From positions 3,596,001 through 3,660,000 of the forward strand of contig JAVLRN010000003.1 of NCBI GenBank assembly GCA_032821775.1: a DNA stretch of 64,000 nucleotides, read 5' to 3'. The stretch comes from Sanguinoderma infundibulare (Eukaryota > Basidiomycota > Agaricomycetes > Polyporales > Polyporaceae). The notes beneath the pieces are model-generated. The model ran no database searches, had not been told where the DNA came from, and saw only the letters and a program-made list of their open reading frames with translations. The stretch's first letter is position 1, and every line of letters starts with the position of its first letter. The position numbers were made by a program, and so were the translations under genes. Shown here one piece after another: positions 1 to 11,275 of the stretch.

Positions 1-3000
1 TCAGGCAAGACGTCGCTGTTGATGGCTCTCCTCGGTGAGCTCCACTATATCCCGTGCGGCCCAGAGTCGTACGTGAGCCTGCCGCGCACGGGCGGGGTCG
101 CGTACGCGGCGCAGGAGTCGTGGGTGCAGAACGAGACGATCAGGGACAACATACTGTTCGGGGCGCCGTTGGACGAGGCGCGGTACGAGAAGGTGCTCGA
201 GCAGTGCGCTCTCCGGCGCGACCTGGGCCTGTTCGATGCCGGTGACCTGACGGAGGTCGGGGAGAAGGGGCTGACGCTGAGCGGGGGTCAGAAGGCGCGG
301 ATCACGCTGGCTCGGGCGGTGTACTCGCGCGCGGAGATTCTGCTACTCGACGATGTGCTCGCGGCGCTGGACGTGCATACTGCCAGGTGGATTGTGGATA
401 AGTGCTTCAAAGGGGATTTGTTGAGGGGACGGACCGTCATTCTCGTGGTATGGGGTTCTTTTCTCTGCGTTTCTCTCTTCGTTGCGCTAATATGGAGAGG
501 CGTAGACCCACAACGTGACGATGGCGAGCCCGATTGCGGATTTTGTTGTCTCGTTCGGCGCGGACGGTCGTATCGCGAGCCAGGGCACACTGTCCAAGGC
601 TCTTGCGATGGACCAGAAGTTGTCGGAGGAGGTCGTGGAGGAGCGCGCAGAGCTGAAAAAGGCCGAGGAAATGGTCGACGATGCGGTCGACGAGCCTGTT
701 GATGGGGGCGTAGCGGCGCCGATGAAGGGCGACGGGAAGCTGGTCGTCGCGGAGGAGATTTCGGAGGGACATGTGAGCTGGCCAGCGCGTAAGTCCGCTT
801 TCTTATTGTTGCAGATCCCAGCTGCTGACGGTATGCACACGTAGTGCGATTGTACTTCTCGGGCATGAGCGGCGGGTACTCGTTCATTTTCTGGTTCTCG
901 GTCTTGGGGTTCTTGAGTTTGAACCGGCTGGGCCGCGCCCTTGAAGCATATTGGCTTGGATACTGGGCCCAGCAGTACGAGGACACTAATTCGAGCAACA
1001 TCAATGTGACCTAGTGAGTAGAACGTTTCCTTGTGACGTTTCTTGATGCTTACGTCGCATGTAGCTACTTGACGGTGTACATCATCTTGCTCGTCGTTGG
1101 CACCGTGTTCTACTGCACAAGCTACGTCGTGTACCTCTTTGGCGCGCTTCGGGCCTCTCGCAGCATCCATGCAACGCTCGTCCGCTCTATCTTCGGTGCG
1201 ACGCTCCGGTGGCTCGACAAGACGCCGACGTCTCGGATCATCACCCGGTGTACCCAGGATATACAGGCCAGTACGTACATGCTGTTATATGGTTGTATCT
1301 CTACTTACGGCGTTGTGCATAGTCGACGGACAGGTGGCAGACATGCTCAGCTGGTTCATCGATTTGACAGTGTCGATGCTCGTAAAGTTCTTCGCTGTTA
1401 TCACGTTCTCGCCCATCTTCGCCATCCCCGGCGCCCTCGTGTCCATCCTCGGCGCATGGTGCGGCCAGGTGTACATGAAGGCACAGCTGTCCGTCAAGCG
1501 CGAGTTGTCTAACGCTAAGGCGCCTGTGTTGGCCCACTTCGGTGCTGCAATCGCTGGTCTGAGTAAGTCGGTGCTTGTTTGACGTAGTATGTTGCGCAAG
1601 GGTGTAAGCTGAATAAGTCATTCGCGATAGCATCGATCCGCGCGTATGGCGCACAGAACCAGTTCAGGGAGGAGTCGTGCCGCAGGTTGGACAAGTACTC
1701 TCGGGTGGCACGCACATTCTGGAACCTCAATCGTTGGGTGGCAATCCGCATCGAAGCACTTGGGGCGCTCTTCGCCGCTTGCCTTGCCACGTATCTCGTG
1801 TACGGGAGCAACGCCAGGGCGGCTGACACTGGGTTCTCGCTGAACATGGCTGGTATGTATTTGCTTTGTGGATGTGATCTATGGTGAGCGGGGAGAGAGC
1901 TGACGTGTACGGAAGTCGGCTTCAGCAGCTTGATCTTATGGTGGGTCCGTATCTTCAACGCGTTTGAGGTCAGCGGAAATAGGTTCGTTGCGGACGTTGT
2001 TGGAAGTTGATTCTTGGTCCTGGTGCTGAAGCGATCTTTAGTCTGGAGCGTGTCCAGCAGTATCTCACGATCAACCAGGAGAAGCCGTCAACCAGGGACG
2101 GTGTTCCACCCGCTTACTGGCCTGCGAGCGGCAGCCTGCGCGTCGAGAAGCTTTCTGCACGTTACTCTGCGGATGGCCCACGCGTCCTGCATGAGATCTC
2201 GTTCGAGGTTAAGCCTGGCGAGCGTGTCGGTATCGGTGAGTCTTCGTCGCTCAGGTGTTAAAGCCTTTTCGGCTAAGGTCGTTTTCATTTGCAGTTGGGC
2301 GTACGGGCAGCGGCAAGAGTTCGCTGACCCTTTCGCTCCTCCGGCTGATCCTCACCGAGGGCAAGGTGTACTACGACGGCATCGCCACCGACTCTGTCAA
2401 CCTTGACACGCTCCGCTCGCATATCACGATCATTCCCCAGGTTCCGGAGCTGCTCAGTGGCACGCTCCGCCAGAACCTGGACCCGTTCTCGCAGTACGAC
2501 GATGCCGTTCTGAACGACGCGCTACGCGCCGCGGGCTTGTTTTCGTTGCAGAGCGAGACGGACGAGGGCCGGATCACGCTCGACTCTCAGATCTCGAGTG
2601 GGGGGAGCAACCTGTCAGTCGGGCAGCGCCAGATCCTTGCGCTCGCTCGTGCGATTGTGCGCCAGAGCAAGCTTCTCATTCTCGATGAGGCGACGTCTGC
2701 TATCGGTGCGCTTTTCCCTGTCGTGGTTCCGTTCAAATAAGTTGATTGGGTACCGGCATGGTGCGCAGATTACGAGACTGATGAGGTCATTCAAAAGTCG
2801 CTGCGTGAAGAGCTGGGTAGCGACGTCACCCTCCTGACGATCGCGCATCGTCTGCAGACCATCATGGATGCCGACAAGATCGTGAGTACCTTGTTTCACG
2901 TAGCTTATATGTTCGCTGAAGCGAAATCGTTATAGTTGGTGCTCGATACGGGTCGCATAGTGAGTTTATCTCTGCGCCTTGCCCCGTCGTCCCGTTACTG

Positions 3001-3133
3001 ACTTGCTGTCTAGGCCGAGTTCGGCTCACCAGCGGACCTCCTCAGGAACGAGAAGGGCATGCTTCGCGCGTTGGTGGACGAGAGCGGCGACAAGGAGAAG
3101 CTTTACGAGATGGCATATTCCAGGTCAAGCTGA
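1..3133 (+). CDS. ABC transporter, ABCC/MRP subfamily, 3' portion
   Basis: Membrane exporter of the full-length ABCC type. The window opens inside Walker A of the first nucleotide-binding domain (SGKTSLLM). NBD1 then shows LSGGQKAR and a degenerate Walker B (LLLDDVLAALD). A second membrane domain follows, with its ICL-like stretch TSRIITRCTQDIQ and then SIRAYGAQNQF. NBD2 has GRTGSGKS, the ABCC-type Q-loop stretch PQVPELLSGTLRQNLDPF, LSVGQRQ and LLILDEATSAI. I read 12 exons: 1-447, 506-788, 845-1013, 1065-1270, 1323-1562, 1631-1852, 1916-1982, 2042-2235, 2295-2705, 2769-2881, 2936-2959 (only 24 nt) and 3014-3133; each junction keeps the frame. No lesion was seen, so the gene looks functional. 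The substrate cannot be told from sequence, and the 5' half lies outside the window. Confidence 0.93.
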
Positions 3134-3588
3134 TCGCTCCTCTAGCTGTTTACGTCTGCAGCACGCTAGAGCATCATGGCGTTATATGCGACGCACGCCG
3201 CATTGTGTAATAGTGTCTCGAGCAGGACGTCCCACATCTGCACAAGCCATAGCAAGTGTTTATCAGGAAAGGATGCGGATGTGACAGCATGGTCGATGTA
3301 CCTCAAAAGGTGTGAGTCGGTGTTCGCCTTCTCTCGCAAGGATCCTCTCGTCGAACGTAGTCGACGTCAGACTCTCTACAGCTGGGAGGTATTAGGCGTC
3401 CCACTTGCAAGTCCCGTTGTAGACTCTACGGTGTGGAAGAACCGTCTATGTCAGTCGTCAGTACAGTTTTCTGGCAATGCAGACAGTGCATACACTTACT
3501 CCAAACCTGTGCGCAGGTGGATATGAGGCGAGAACAACGCGAGCACACTACAGTTGGATGAGTACATGACGAAGAACAAAACTCGATG
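3134..3588. other. intergenic, no gene seen
   Basis: About 450 bp between the ABC transporter stop and the monooxygenase remnant. Short open frames occur on both strands but none resembles a protein I recognise. It presumably holds the transporter 3' UTR. Confidence 0.5.
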
Positions 3589-4190
3589 CGCCTCACCTCT
3601 CTTACGGATGAAGTCGGGGAGAGGCTTCGTTCCGGCTGTGAACGCGTCGACGTCAGGGCACACCATAGAGACCTTGCGGCCTTCATTCGCCAGGTATGCG
3701 CATATATCTTGAGCGGACTTTCCCCCTCCGACAACGACGATAGGTGCAACCTCCATGCTTGAGGCCTGAGCGATTGCTGGGACGGACGCGAGAAGATCTC
3801 TCATCTTCACTCCGATGTCGATGCTGTGGAAGACCATGCCACGGAATCCAGCAGAAGCTGCTGCGTCCGCGGTGAGAGAGTCCGGGATGAGGGCGGTACT
3901 ACAGCCCTGAAAGGGAGTGAGTCTCAAATCACCAAGAGCCGGTTCAGAGACGAACCCCCGTAGAGAGCACAAGACGCGGTCGTACGTCCTGGTTTCTTGG
4001 GAAGCCCTCGAGAGATCGAAGATGTCGATGTACCGACCTGACCCAGTCCGACCGCCGCGGATGCAGCGAGCCTCCACTCCCGGGCCGTACTGAATCTTGT
4101 CCCGATCCAGAGCCTACCTGGCCCAAACGGTAGGGTGCGTGTTGCTGAGCCAGCCTTCTTCGACGGGGTGCCTCTGGTATAGCGATACTG
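3589..4190 (-). pseudogene. flavin-containing monooxygenase remnant
   Basis: Remnant of an FAD/NADPH monooxygenase of the FMO type. Reading the minus strand from about 4190, one frame carries HPVEEGWLSNTHPTVWAR, an in-frame TAG (4116-4114), then ALDRDKIQYGP. It goes on through FQGCSTALIPDS and FRGMVFHS (the FMO-type histidine-serine site) to the second dinucleotide-binding motif VVVGGGKSAQDICAYLANEG. The frame stops at a plausible GT donor after DFIRKRGE (about 3589), and no continuing exon is recognisable. The first FAD-binding GxGxxG and the C-terminal half are missing, so this is an internal fragment of a gene usually about 500 residues long. The TAG fits a CAG-to-TAG change. Host identity of the family is fairly sure; substrate is unknown. 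Confidence 0.72.
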
Positions 4191-4294
4191 ACACGACGAG
4201 AATCATAACTTTCTAAGATTGCTGATTCTTTTGATGCAAACATACCATGTCATAAGAATGGACTACGATGTCTAGATAACACCGAGACTCCTGA

Positions 4295-5606
4295 TCATTC
4301 CTCGTCCTCTTCGCCCTCCTCGTCATTCTCATCCTTGTCCATGTCCTTGCTATCCTCAGAGTTGCTGTCCTGGCTGTCATCATCGTCTTCCCAATCATCG
4401 CCTGGGCTACGATTGTTCTGATGAAAAGGCGGGCCCATGGACTGGCGCAACAGCCCATGTATCTCCTCCGTCACATCCCTCCATTCCGTCCATCCCGCGC
4501 CGGCCTTCGGTTTCGGCATATCCTTCGCGCTCGTGATACAAAACCGATCACCTGCCCACGGCCCTCTCCCGACCATGCGACCGCGCTTGTACCCGTACCA
4601 GAGCTCCAGGATGCTCCCGTCGGCCGAGTAGGAAATGCGCGCCAGCAGCGCGTGCACGAGCGTGATGACGCACTCGCGATCTTTCTCGAGCTCGACAAGC
4701 GTTTCCTCGCAGACGTACTCGCCTTTCGAAATGTTGCAGAGCACGTTGAGACCCGGCGGGTACTCGGGGTACCGGTCAAGACACGCCAGCGTGCTGATCA
4801 TCTTGAGCTCGAGGGACACCAGCTGCAAGCGCACGTCGAGCATCCTCCAGGACAGAGCGTCAACGGGTTTGCGCAGGTCCCACGATACTTGATAGAAGGA
4901 TGCGTAGAACTCGTTGGCAAAGTTTGAGAGGCGCCGTAAAGACATGACCATGCCCTGCCCGTCTTCGTGGTTCTTGTAGGAGTCCCAATCCTCATGGGGA
5001 AGCTTCGTGGTCGTAATCTCCTTGAGCTCTGCGTCGGTCAGCATCCCCGGTGGTGCTTGATCGTCCGCCCGAGAGCAATCCCCAAGTAGGACGAGACGGC
5101 AATACGCCGCGCGGGCACGTCGAGAAATGAGAGCGCGCAGGATGTGGCGCTTCCCGACAGAAAGGAGGCGTTTGCAACCGATCGCGAAGTAGATGCACGC
5201 GAGGAAGTTCTGAGTGTTGTCGCATTCGCGATCGTCGATGATCGCTTCGAAAATGAAATCCAGGATCTCCGTCGCAAGTTCGCCTATGGGTCCAGGTTGC
5301 GAGATGATGGTTCCGTGCGATAGCCACTTCTCAACAGCCCTTGATTTGGATGTGGTGTGGTTAGAGACCGGCATTTAATGAAAAGATGAAACAAGTGTAC
5401 TTCGGCAAGCATGGGATCGCAAGGGCGCCGTATAGACGGCCCATCCCTCTGCTGGTGAAGACTCCTATGAATACTCCGTCACCCGCGAGGCTGCGCTCCT
5501 TACGGTCAATGTTGAGCCTGCGAAACCAAGGGGAGTCACATTCATATTTGTCGTCCCGCGTAGGCTTCATGAACGTATGCACTCACAGATCCCAGTCCTG
5601 ACCCAT
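4295..5606 (-). CDS. F-box-like family protein, outer left member
   Basis: Intact member of the F-box-like family of this locus, 393 residues. Three exons on the minus strand: 5606-5587 (MGQDWDL), 5517-5401 (LNIDRKE to CLPK) and 5339-4295; the phases join cleanly. Exon 3 starts near WLSHGTIISQPGPIG and carries the F-box-like stretch LATEILDFIFEAI with CKRLLSVGK about 30 residues on. Family signatures follow: DDQAPPGMLTDAELKEI, a variable middle, LNVLCNISKGEYVCEE, ARISYSADGSI, GPWAGDRFCITS and EWRDVTEEI. The tail is strongly acidic (runs of D and E). An F-box would recruit Skp1 in an SCF ubiquitin ligase, but the match is distant and no substrate domain is recognised. The paralogue at 60627 is its mirror partner. 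Confidence 0.82.
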
Positions 5607-5902
5607 TATTCCTTGATGTTCGGGTTGAAGGTTGTTGACCTGTAAGACGAAGGCACCAAAATGACTATGCCACGAGATGAGCTAATCGGTGGTTGGAGAG
5701 AGAGAGGGACGCAAGTAACCTTAGGCATGAGCACAAAAAACAGACGACAAATACTGTGGGGAAGCAGAAGGATTAAGAGCAGCGAGTTGCAGAGGACAGA
5801 AGTGGTTGGTGGTCGTGGTGGTCCACGTCAGACTTATAACCTATCTCGAACCGGCTTGAAGCGCGCACACGTGCTGGCATCGCCGTCAGAAACAAACACG
5901 CG

Positions 5903-6502
5903 AGGAAAACCAATATTTCTTGTCCCTAAGAATAGGCTGAAAAATGTTAATGAAAATGTCACATTTTGCCGAACGTTATCCCCCGTATAGAACTCGAAGT
6001 TTAAGATTTCTCTGAATGTTCACCCAAAGTTGACATTTCGGGCCGCATTCCGAGGCCAACAAAATGTGATGGAGAATGTCATGTTCTATTGGCTGCACAA
6101 CATTGCGGAGAACTTCGAGTTTTAATGAACATTCAAACTCAGATAGCATTTAAAGTTCTTTGCTGAAATGGTCAATAAACTTGAAGTTTTTAGCAACATT
6201 TACCAAGTTTTATGAGAACTTCAAGTTTATTGACCGTTTCAGCGGAGAACTTTAAATGCTATCTGAGTTTGAATGTTCATTAAAACTCGAAGTTCTCCGC
6301 AATGTTGTGCAGCCAATAGAACATGACATTCTCCATCACATTTTGTTGGCCTCGGAATGCGGCCCGAAATGTCAACTTTGGGTGAACATTCAGAGAAATC
6401 TTAAACTTCGAGTTCTATACGGGGGATAACGTTCGGCAAAATGTGACATTTTCATTAACATTTTTCAGTCTATTCTTAGGGACAAGAAATATTGGTTTTC
6501 CT
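5903..6502. repeat. 600 bp foldback (long-hairpin) element
   Basis: Two arms of about 285 bp are nearly perfect reverse complements. The outer edge is AGGAAAACCAATATTTC at 5903 and its complement ends at 6502; a spacer of about 30 bp lies near 6190-6220. It sits upstream of the F-box-like gene at 4295-5606. The homologous site near 60345-60355 lacks it, reading from the same CGCCGTCAGAAA flank straight into the flank containing CCTGTTGCCATATTCGG. The target duplication is not clear: the flanks ACACGCG and TGCATGAAAC carry a few extra bases. No coding potential. It is a MITE or foldback transposon relic. Confidence 0.85.
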
Positions 6503-7173
6503 TGCATGAAACCTGTTGCCATATTCGGGGAACAATAGGAAGAACGAAGCTGTGACTCACAGATCAACTTCAAGCTGAGCTGCACGCAGAGGTCATTCTC
6601 AGGTTGAAACACTTTTATTGCCTGTATCTCTGGAAAAACCTTCCCAAGCTACTTTGGTGAAAGTACAACTAAAAAGTAGAAATTAGTGCCATTAGAAAAG
6701 CATTAGTGAGTTAGGGAACATTAGCCTAAGATTCGGTAGGTCCCCCTTTTCCTTTGTTCTATCTTAGAAGGATTAGGGATAAAGTAGCACTACTGTCCTA
6801 ATCCTTCCCTACAGTAGTGCTAATTTATCCCTAATCATTTCTAATTGTTCCTAATGCAGGACTACAGGTTCAGTATCTCAGAGATTTGCTGGGCTGCCCA
6901 GAACTTGCACACACCACATAGAAGATAGGCATGAAAAGCTGGTATTGAGGGTAACTAATACATTGCTGTAGCTACAACTAGCAAGCAGGTAACCAAAAGT
7001 CGAAGTCGACGTCCAAGTCCAAGCTCACATTCAAGTACTGAAGAGTCCTTGTCCGTAATGGATAGGCGACGTCCAACACAGTCCGAAGGAGGGCACTCGG
7101 AAAGTGTTTTATCACGGGGGTAGCACATCTGCTGCAACATGGGGTAAGAGCACCTTTGCTAACGCGCCATAGC

Positions 7174-8629
7174 TCAATAATGTACCTGATTGGAATAGGG
7201 TCCCGAAGACTCGCCCACACAATCCATGTTCTGCGGCGGGAGGTGAGCATCGTGCCCACTGTTCATCGGCTGGAACGACGAGGGGGCTTCAAGAGGTGGC
7301 GCCTCGTCGTACGCCGGCGCCCCTGGCCCAATTGGGATACTGTTTGTCCCAGTCATGCAGGGCGGTGGCAGCACACCACGTCCCATTCCATGCTTTAACA
7401 TCAAAGCCTCCCTTGCGCGGATGAAGACCTCGCTCTCGGGCAGGAGAGCGCGGATGACGGCGGCAAAGCCAGAGATGCCAGCCGCGCACCAGAACATCGA
7501 GTGCCAGGAGACGGAGGCTGAAACCTCCGGGACAAGTGTCAAGTTGATGACTGCTGCGAGAAGGTATCCGACGGCATATCCTTGCTGGAGGACACTGAGG
7601 CGATACCACGGACTTCGATGGGCAGGTTTTCGAGCGCAGTGGAGGCGGCGAGGCCCCATACACCGCCCATGGTGATACCGAAGATGGACCGGACAGCGAG
7701 GAACTCCTGGAAGATGTTGATGAAGCCGGTTCCGAGTTCGACAACTGAGATCATTGCGAGGTTGGTGACGAGCGGCCATTTACGACCGTACCGGTCAGAG
7801 ATGACACCGAAGATTACCTATATGAGCGAGCGCATTACGGCGATACGGTCAGCTCGTAGCGCACATAGGAAATGTTGAATGACTTACTGCTCCGGCCGAG
7901 CGGAAGAGCAGGGTGAGCGTGATCGTGGTCGTCTTGACAGATGAGGACCGTCAGCTCATGCGCGAATGGCAGATAGGTGGCGGAGAGTGGAAAGGGGACG
8001 TACGATATCGTTCGTCTGCTTTCCAAACTGGGTCTGGAGCCTGGAGACTGAGAGGGAGACGGAGAAGAAGTCGATGGCGTCGCATGTCCACGCAAGCCAA
8101 CTGCTCGTTCGCGTCGTTGTGGGCGTCGGTGTCGGGGGAGCAGTAGCGGGGACTGTGGGCGCCGCCAAGAGATATGCAAAGGCGAGATCAGCTATCGGCC
8201 ATGATCACCCACACTGCAAGCTGCTTTGCAGTGTGCACAGAGTGGAATAGATAACACACCTGGGGCACGGGCTCGGGCACGTCGAGCACACACGACGTAG
8301 GGCATTCGGGCAGAGTCCGAGCTAGGTCATTGGTGCGTTGTGGAACCGGCAAGACCCCAGGATTGACCTCACTAGGGCGAGAGAAGCTACTCGACTTACC
8401 TAAGATGTTCATCTCCCAGTGACTCGTTCACCGGCGGAGCAGGCACGCGATGTGAACGTCCACCGCGGCTAGACGAAGCACCTTGAGAATCAATGAGTGG
8501 GGGTCCCTCCAAGCGCGAAACAAGAGACGATGTTTGGGACAATGGAGGGGCCGAAGTATAGGAGCCACTGTCTCTCGGAACCATGGCTCTTGGGGCACGA
8601 GGCGTAGTATCAGGCGAGAGACGGGCCAT
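7174..8629 (-). pseudogene. JEN-type carboxylate/proton symporter (MFS), N-terminal half
   Basis: Front half of a major-facilitator plasma-membrane carboxylate transporter of the JEN family. The likely start is 8629 (MARLSPDTTP), leading into a polar N-terminus. Later exons carry WLAWTCDAIDFFSVS (first membrane helix), ITLTLLFRSAGAV, FGVISDRYGRKWPLVTN (the MFS loop 2-3 motif), GGVWGLAASTALENLP and VLQQGYAVGYLLAAVINL, then FWCAAGISGFAAVIRALLPES. Introns with GT-AG ends separate these. After helix six the frame runs into a Pro/Gly-rich tail and stops at 7174, so helices 7-12 are absent. Kept introns mean capture happened at the DNA level. It lies inside the TIR-bounded segment and is unlikely to make a working transporter. 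Confidence 0.72.
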
Positions 8630-9185
8630 TTCACCTTGGCGGCGACAGCTCGCGCAGGTGGAGTGGTGGGGAGCGAGGTCCTGCAAGAGAAAAGGAAGAG
8701 GGTTCGTCAAAGAAGCGACTGGTGCATGATGCATGAAGAAAGAAGAGGCACGGAGAAACACACGGAGAAAACGGAGTCAAAGGGTCCAGCAGAAGGGTCG
8801 CGTATATACACGAGATATTCGGTGGACGAACAAGGTATAGGGCGACGGGCTCCCGAGGCTTCAGGATGTACTCGTCCTCTACCTCGGCAGGGAGAGCCAG
8901 GCGAAAGACGGGAGGCGGAGGATGAGGCGAATAATGTACTCATACTGGGAGCCACCCGTCCGTCGACGTGGTGTGAGCTTGGTTCTCTGGGAGGCAGCAG
9001 GTGGAGTGGAGATTCGATGTCATCTCTTGAATGCCTCCGCCATCGCCAGGCGTGCGGGACTCGTTGGCGCAGAAGGCCTCACGGCCGCTGCCACGCTTGG
9101 GGATGGGGATCGCGTCGTCCTTGCCCTAGCAGCGCTTCATGCCGCCATTGTAGATGTTGGACGAGAACTTGAAGGGAGGTAGTCG
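8630..9185. other. no recognisable gene
   Basis: Region between the divergent transporter fragment and the Pro/Ser-rich frame. Open frames overlap on both strands without any motif I recognise. It may hold captured promoter DNA of the transporter gene. Confidence 0.4.
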
Positions 9186-9911
9186 ATGGCGAGCGACGAG
9201 GCCTTGCTGTCGGCCATGAGGGGTGTCTTGGGGGACATGGAGAGGAAGGGAGTTGGGGGCGGAGCCGTAGGAGAGGCGACGTGGCGAGTGGGAGGAGAGA
9301 CGAGAGAGTCCGAAGTCTTAGACGCTCGATTCGGTGGCACGTTGCAACCTGTGGCGCCACCGAATCGAGCTGTGTTCTCACCAGTCTTCCGCTCACCTCA
9401 CACATGTCACCCTTCAGCTCCAGTCCTCGTTCGACCCTCGCACACCCCTGGCGTCCTCAACATCTCCAAGCCGGCTCAGCAACCTGCTCCTAGGCCCCTG
9501 CACACTCAGGTGCACCCCCGTGCTCCCCGTGTCTCACCTAAGAGCAAACCCCAGCAACGCTCACCCCGGCTTTCGCACGCACAAGCCGCGTCTGTTGAGA
9601 GGACTAAGCCATCTGCCTCTTTCCCTGCGAAGGCTGGCCAGACATGCATAACCGCCGACAAACCCTCCCGAGGGCGCAAGCAGCACAAGCAGCCCAAGGA
9701 CGCTGGTCGCAGAGGTAACTCTGTATCCCCCTCTGATGTCGCTTCACGGCGACAAGCTCACCAACCTTCCCCCCCTCCTGTTCGGATACCCTTGCCCTCA
9801 AAGGCGCCTTCTGCTCCTCGAGCTCAGGTCGCTCGAGGCAAACCCGAGAACATGACCTCTTCGACCGACCCTTTCACCGACGACGTCCATGCCCCCCAAG
9901 GCCGCCGGTAA
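9186..9911 (+). CDS. uncertain Pro/Ser/Lys-rich open frame
   Basis: An open frame of 241 codons, low in complexity and rich in proline, serine, lysine and arginine, with no hydrophobic segment or known domain. It ends shortly before the membrane-anchor fragment on the same strand, so it could be the extracellular Ser/Pro-rich part of the same captured gene in another frame. It could equally be a chance frame in GC-rich DNA. I cannot assign a function. Confidence 0.2.
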   Translation: MASDEALLSAMRGVLGDMERKGVGGGAVGEATWRVGGETRESEVLDARFGGTLQPVAPPNRAVFSPVFRSPHTCHPSAPVLVRPSHTPGVLNISKPAQQPAPRPLHTQVHPRAPRVSPKSKPQQRSPRLSHAQAASVERTKPSASFPAKAGQTCITADKPSRGRKQHKQPKDAGRRGNSVSPSDVASRRQAHQPSPPPVRIPLPSKAPSAPRAQVARGKPENMTSSTDPFTDDVHAPQGRR

Positions 9912-9958
9912 GGCCTTCTACGCTCCCCGCAAGCTCACCGCCCATCCCTCTGACAAGC

Positions 9959-10411
9959 TTGGTTCAGTTTCATCCGTTCTCCATTTCATCCGTTCTCCGT
10001 TCTCCCACTCGCCACGTCGTCACCGTTCTCTCCGCTCCCACCCTCTCGCAAACACCTGCCGCTATCGTTGGTGGTGTCGCTGGGCTCTCCATCCTCCTCG
10101 CCCTTCTCTTCTTCTGTCGCCGCCGCCAGGACGACTTTGATGGCAACTTCGACCCCGATCGTGTCATCAGCCTCTCGGGTGGCGTGACCCTCCCTGACAT
10201 GGACCTCATGGGCTCAGAAGGCATCATGCCCTACAGCTACCACCCCGGCCAGCTGCAGCCTCAGCCTAAAGGTTGTCCCGCGATGTCATTGGCGTGGATG
10301 CAACTCAACATGAGCAGATGCTGCCCGGCTCTGCCAAGGAGATACGTATTGTGTCAGGGAGCTCCAATCAGTCATCTGGTTTCGCGTTCAGTATGCTGCA
10401 CCCTTTTTTAG
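9959..10411 (+). pseudogene. fragment of a single-pass membrane protein
   Basis: The frame contains TPAAIVGGVAGLSILLALL, a good transmembrane helix at about residues 33-51, followed by CRRRQDDFDGNFDPDRV and GGVTLPDMDLMGSEG. This helix plus DDFDGNFDPDR juxtamembrane pattern is common in basidiomycete Ser/Thr-rich surface proteins with one membrane pass (Wsc/Mid2-like sensors), by recollection only. The reading continues poorly after about 10270, apparently with a frame change into 10273-10581. No signal peptide or ectodomain is attached. It is probably a captured C-terminal fragment within the block at 6602-20102. Confidence 0.45.
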
Positions 10412-10581
10412 CTGCAACAGCCTCTTTCCCCTCCCTCTCCCCTTCGGCTTCGTCTGGCTACGGGCAGTCGCTGTGGCAGCATGTGGAGAGCCCTGCCGCT
10501 GCTGGTGTCCGTAGCCCTCCTCCCAGTTGCGACTACCCTGTTGTAGACTCCGCTACGGCCTACAATTCCACGAGCAGATGA

Positions 10582-11275
10582 ACGAGCACCTCCCCCAATA
10601 TGCTAAGTCTGAGCCATAGGTGTTCGACTGTCTTGATGTCACTTTCCATGCCTTGGTCTGGTGTTTGCATACCCTCCGCCACATTGTGCTTGTTCTCCCT
10701 CCTCGCCCCTTGCCTTGCAGTGTGCGTATAGAAGTCTCGGCTCATGTCCTTGCTTACCTCAATATCTGTAGTTTATGAGTATTGTAGTGCACATTTGTCA
10801 CTGTTCCTACATAGTGTGGCTTATGACATTGTTCCTGGCTGTCATTTGTGCTGTGAATAATGCTAGATGTGATGTCAAAGCACCCAATCATACTGGTATG
10901 TTTTATTTGTGAAAATAAGTCAAAAGTAGTGCAAAAGTAGTTCTAATTAGTACAACTGCTGTTCCTGTACATCTGATAATGCATATTATTACTATTCTAA
11001 AGATCCCTCTGTATATTAGTCCAAATTAGATGCAATTAGTTCAAATTAGTTCAAATTAGATTGGCAATACCTCCATTAGATCATAGTTGTAGTAAATACA
11101 TCAAATTAGCTTGGGAGGGTTTTCCTGATGATCTACCGTAATCCCTAAGGCCTAGTAGACTTTTTCACTAAAAAGTGGTCAGGCGTGTTTGATGACCCAG
11201 TCAGGTAAAAAATAACCCCGACTGTGCCCTGAAGGTAAGCTGAAAATCGTCACCAGTAACCTATGGGGAAATGCC
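10582..11275. other. AT-rich stretch with ATTAG motifs, no gene
   Basis: AT-rich DNA with short tandem-like copies of CAAATTAGTT around 10940-11100 and the inverted end described for the TIR-bounded segment. The part from about 11145 to 11275 would be the 3' UTR of the LINE on the minus strand. No open frame of interest. Confidence 0.5.

Larger units (their letters stand above)
6618..11141. mobile_element. possible TIR-bounded element carrying host-gene fragments
   Basis: The left end (about 6628-6657, CTGGAAAAACCTTCCCAAGC) matches in inverted orientation the right end (about 11099-11130, CAGGAAAACCCTCCCAAGC on the minus strand). Similarity fades outward for perhaps ten more bases. Both ends are AT-rich and crowded with ATTAG/CTAAT motifs (6660-6870 and 10910-11100). 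Between them lie the front half of a JEN-type transporter gene on the minus strand, with its introns kept, and a membrane-anchor fragment on the plus strand. No transposase is present. This fits a non-autonomous DNA transposon of the Pack type. No target duplication was found at these ends, so the limits are approximate. Confidence 0.4.

Noticed and set aside
288..1170. Long minus-strand frames across the ABC transporter
   Set aside because: Antisense shadows of the GC-rich transporter exons; no protein-like motifs.
10940..11100. Satellite or CRISPR-like repeats (CAAATTAGTT copies)
   Set aside because: Copies are short, irregular and AT-rich with no spacers of fixed length; they fit subterminal transposon motifs.
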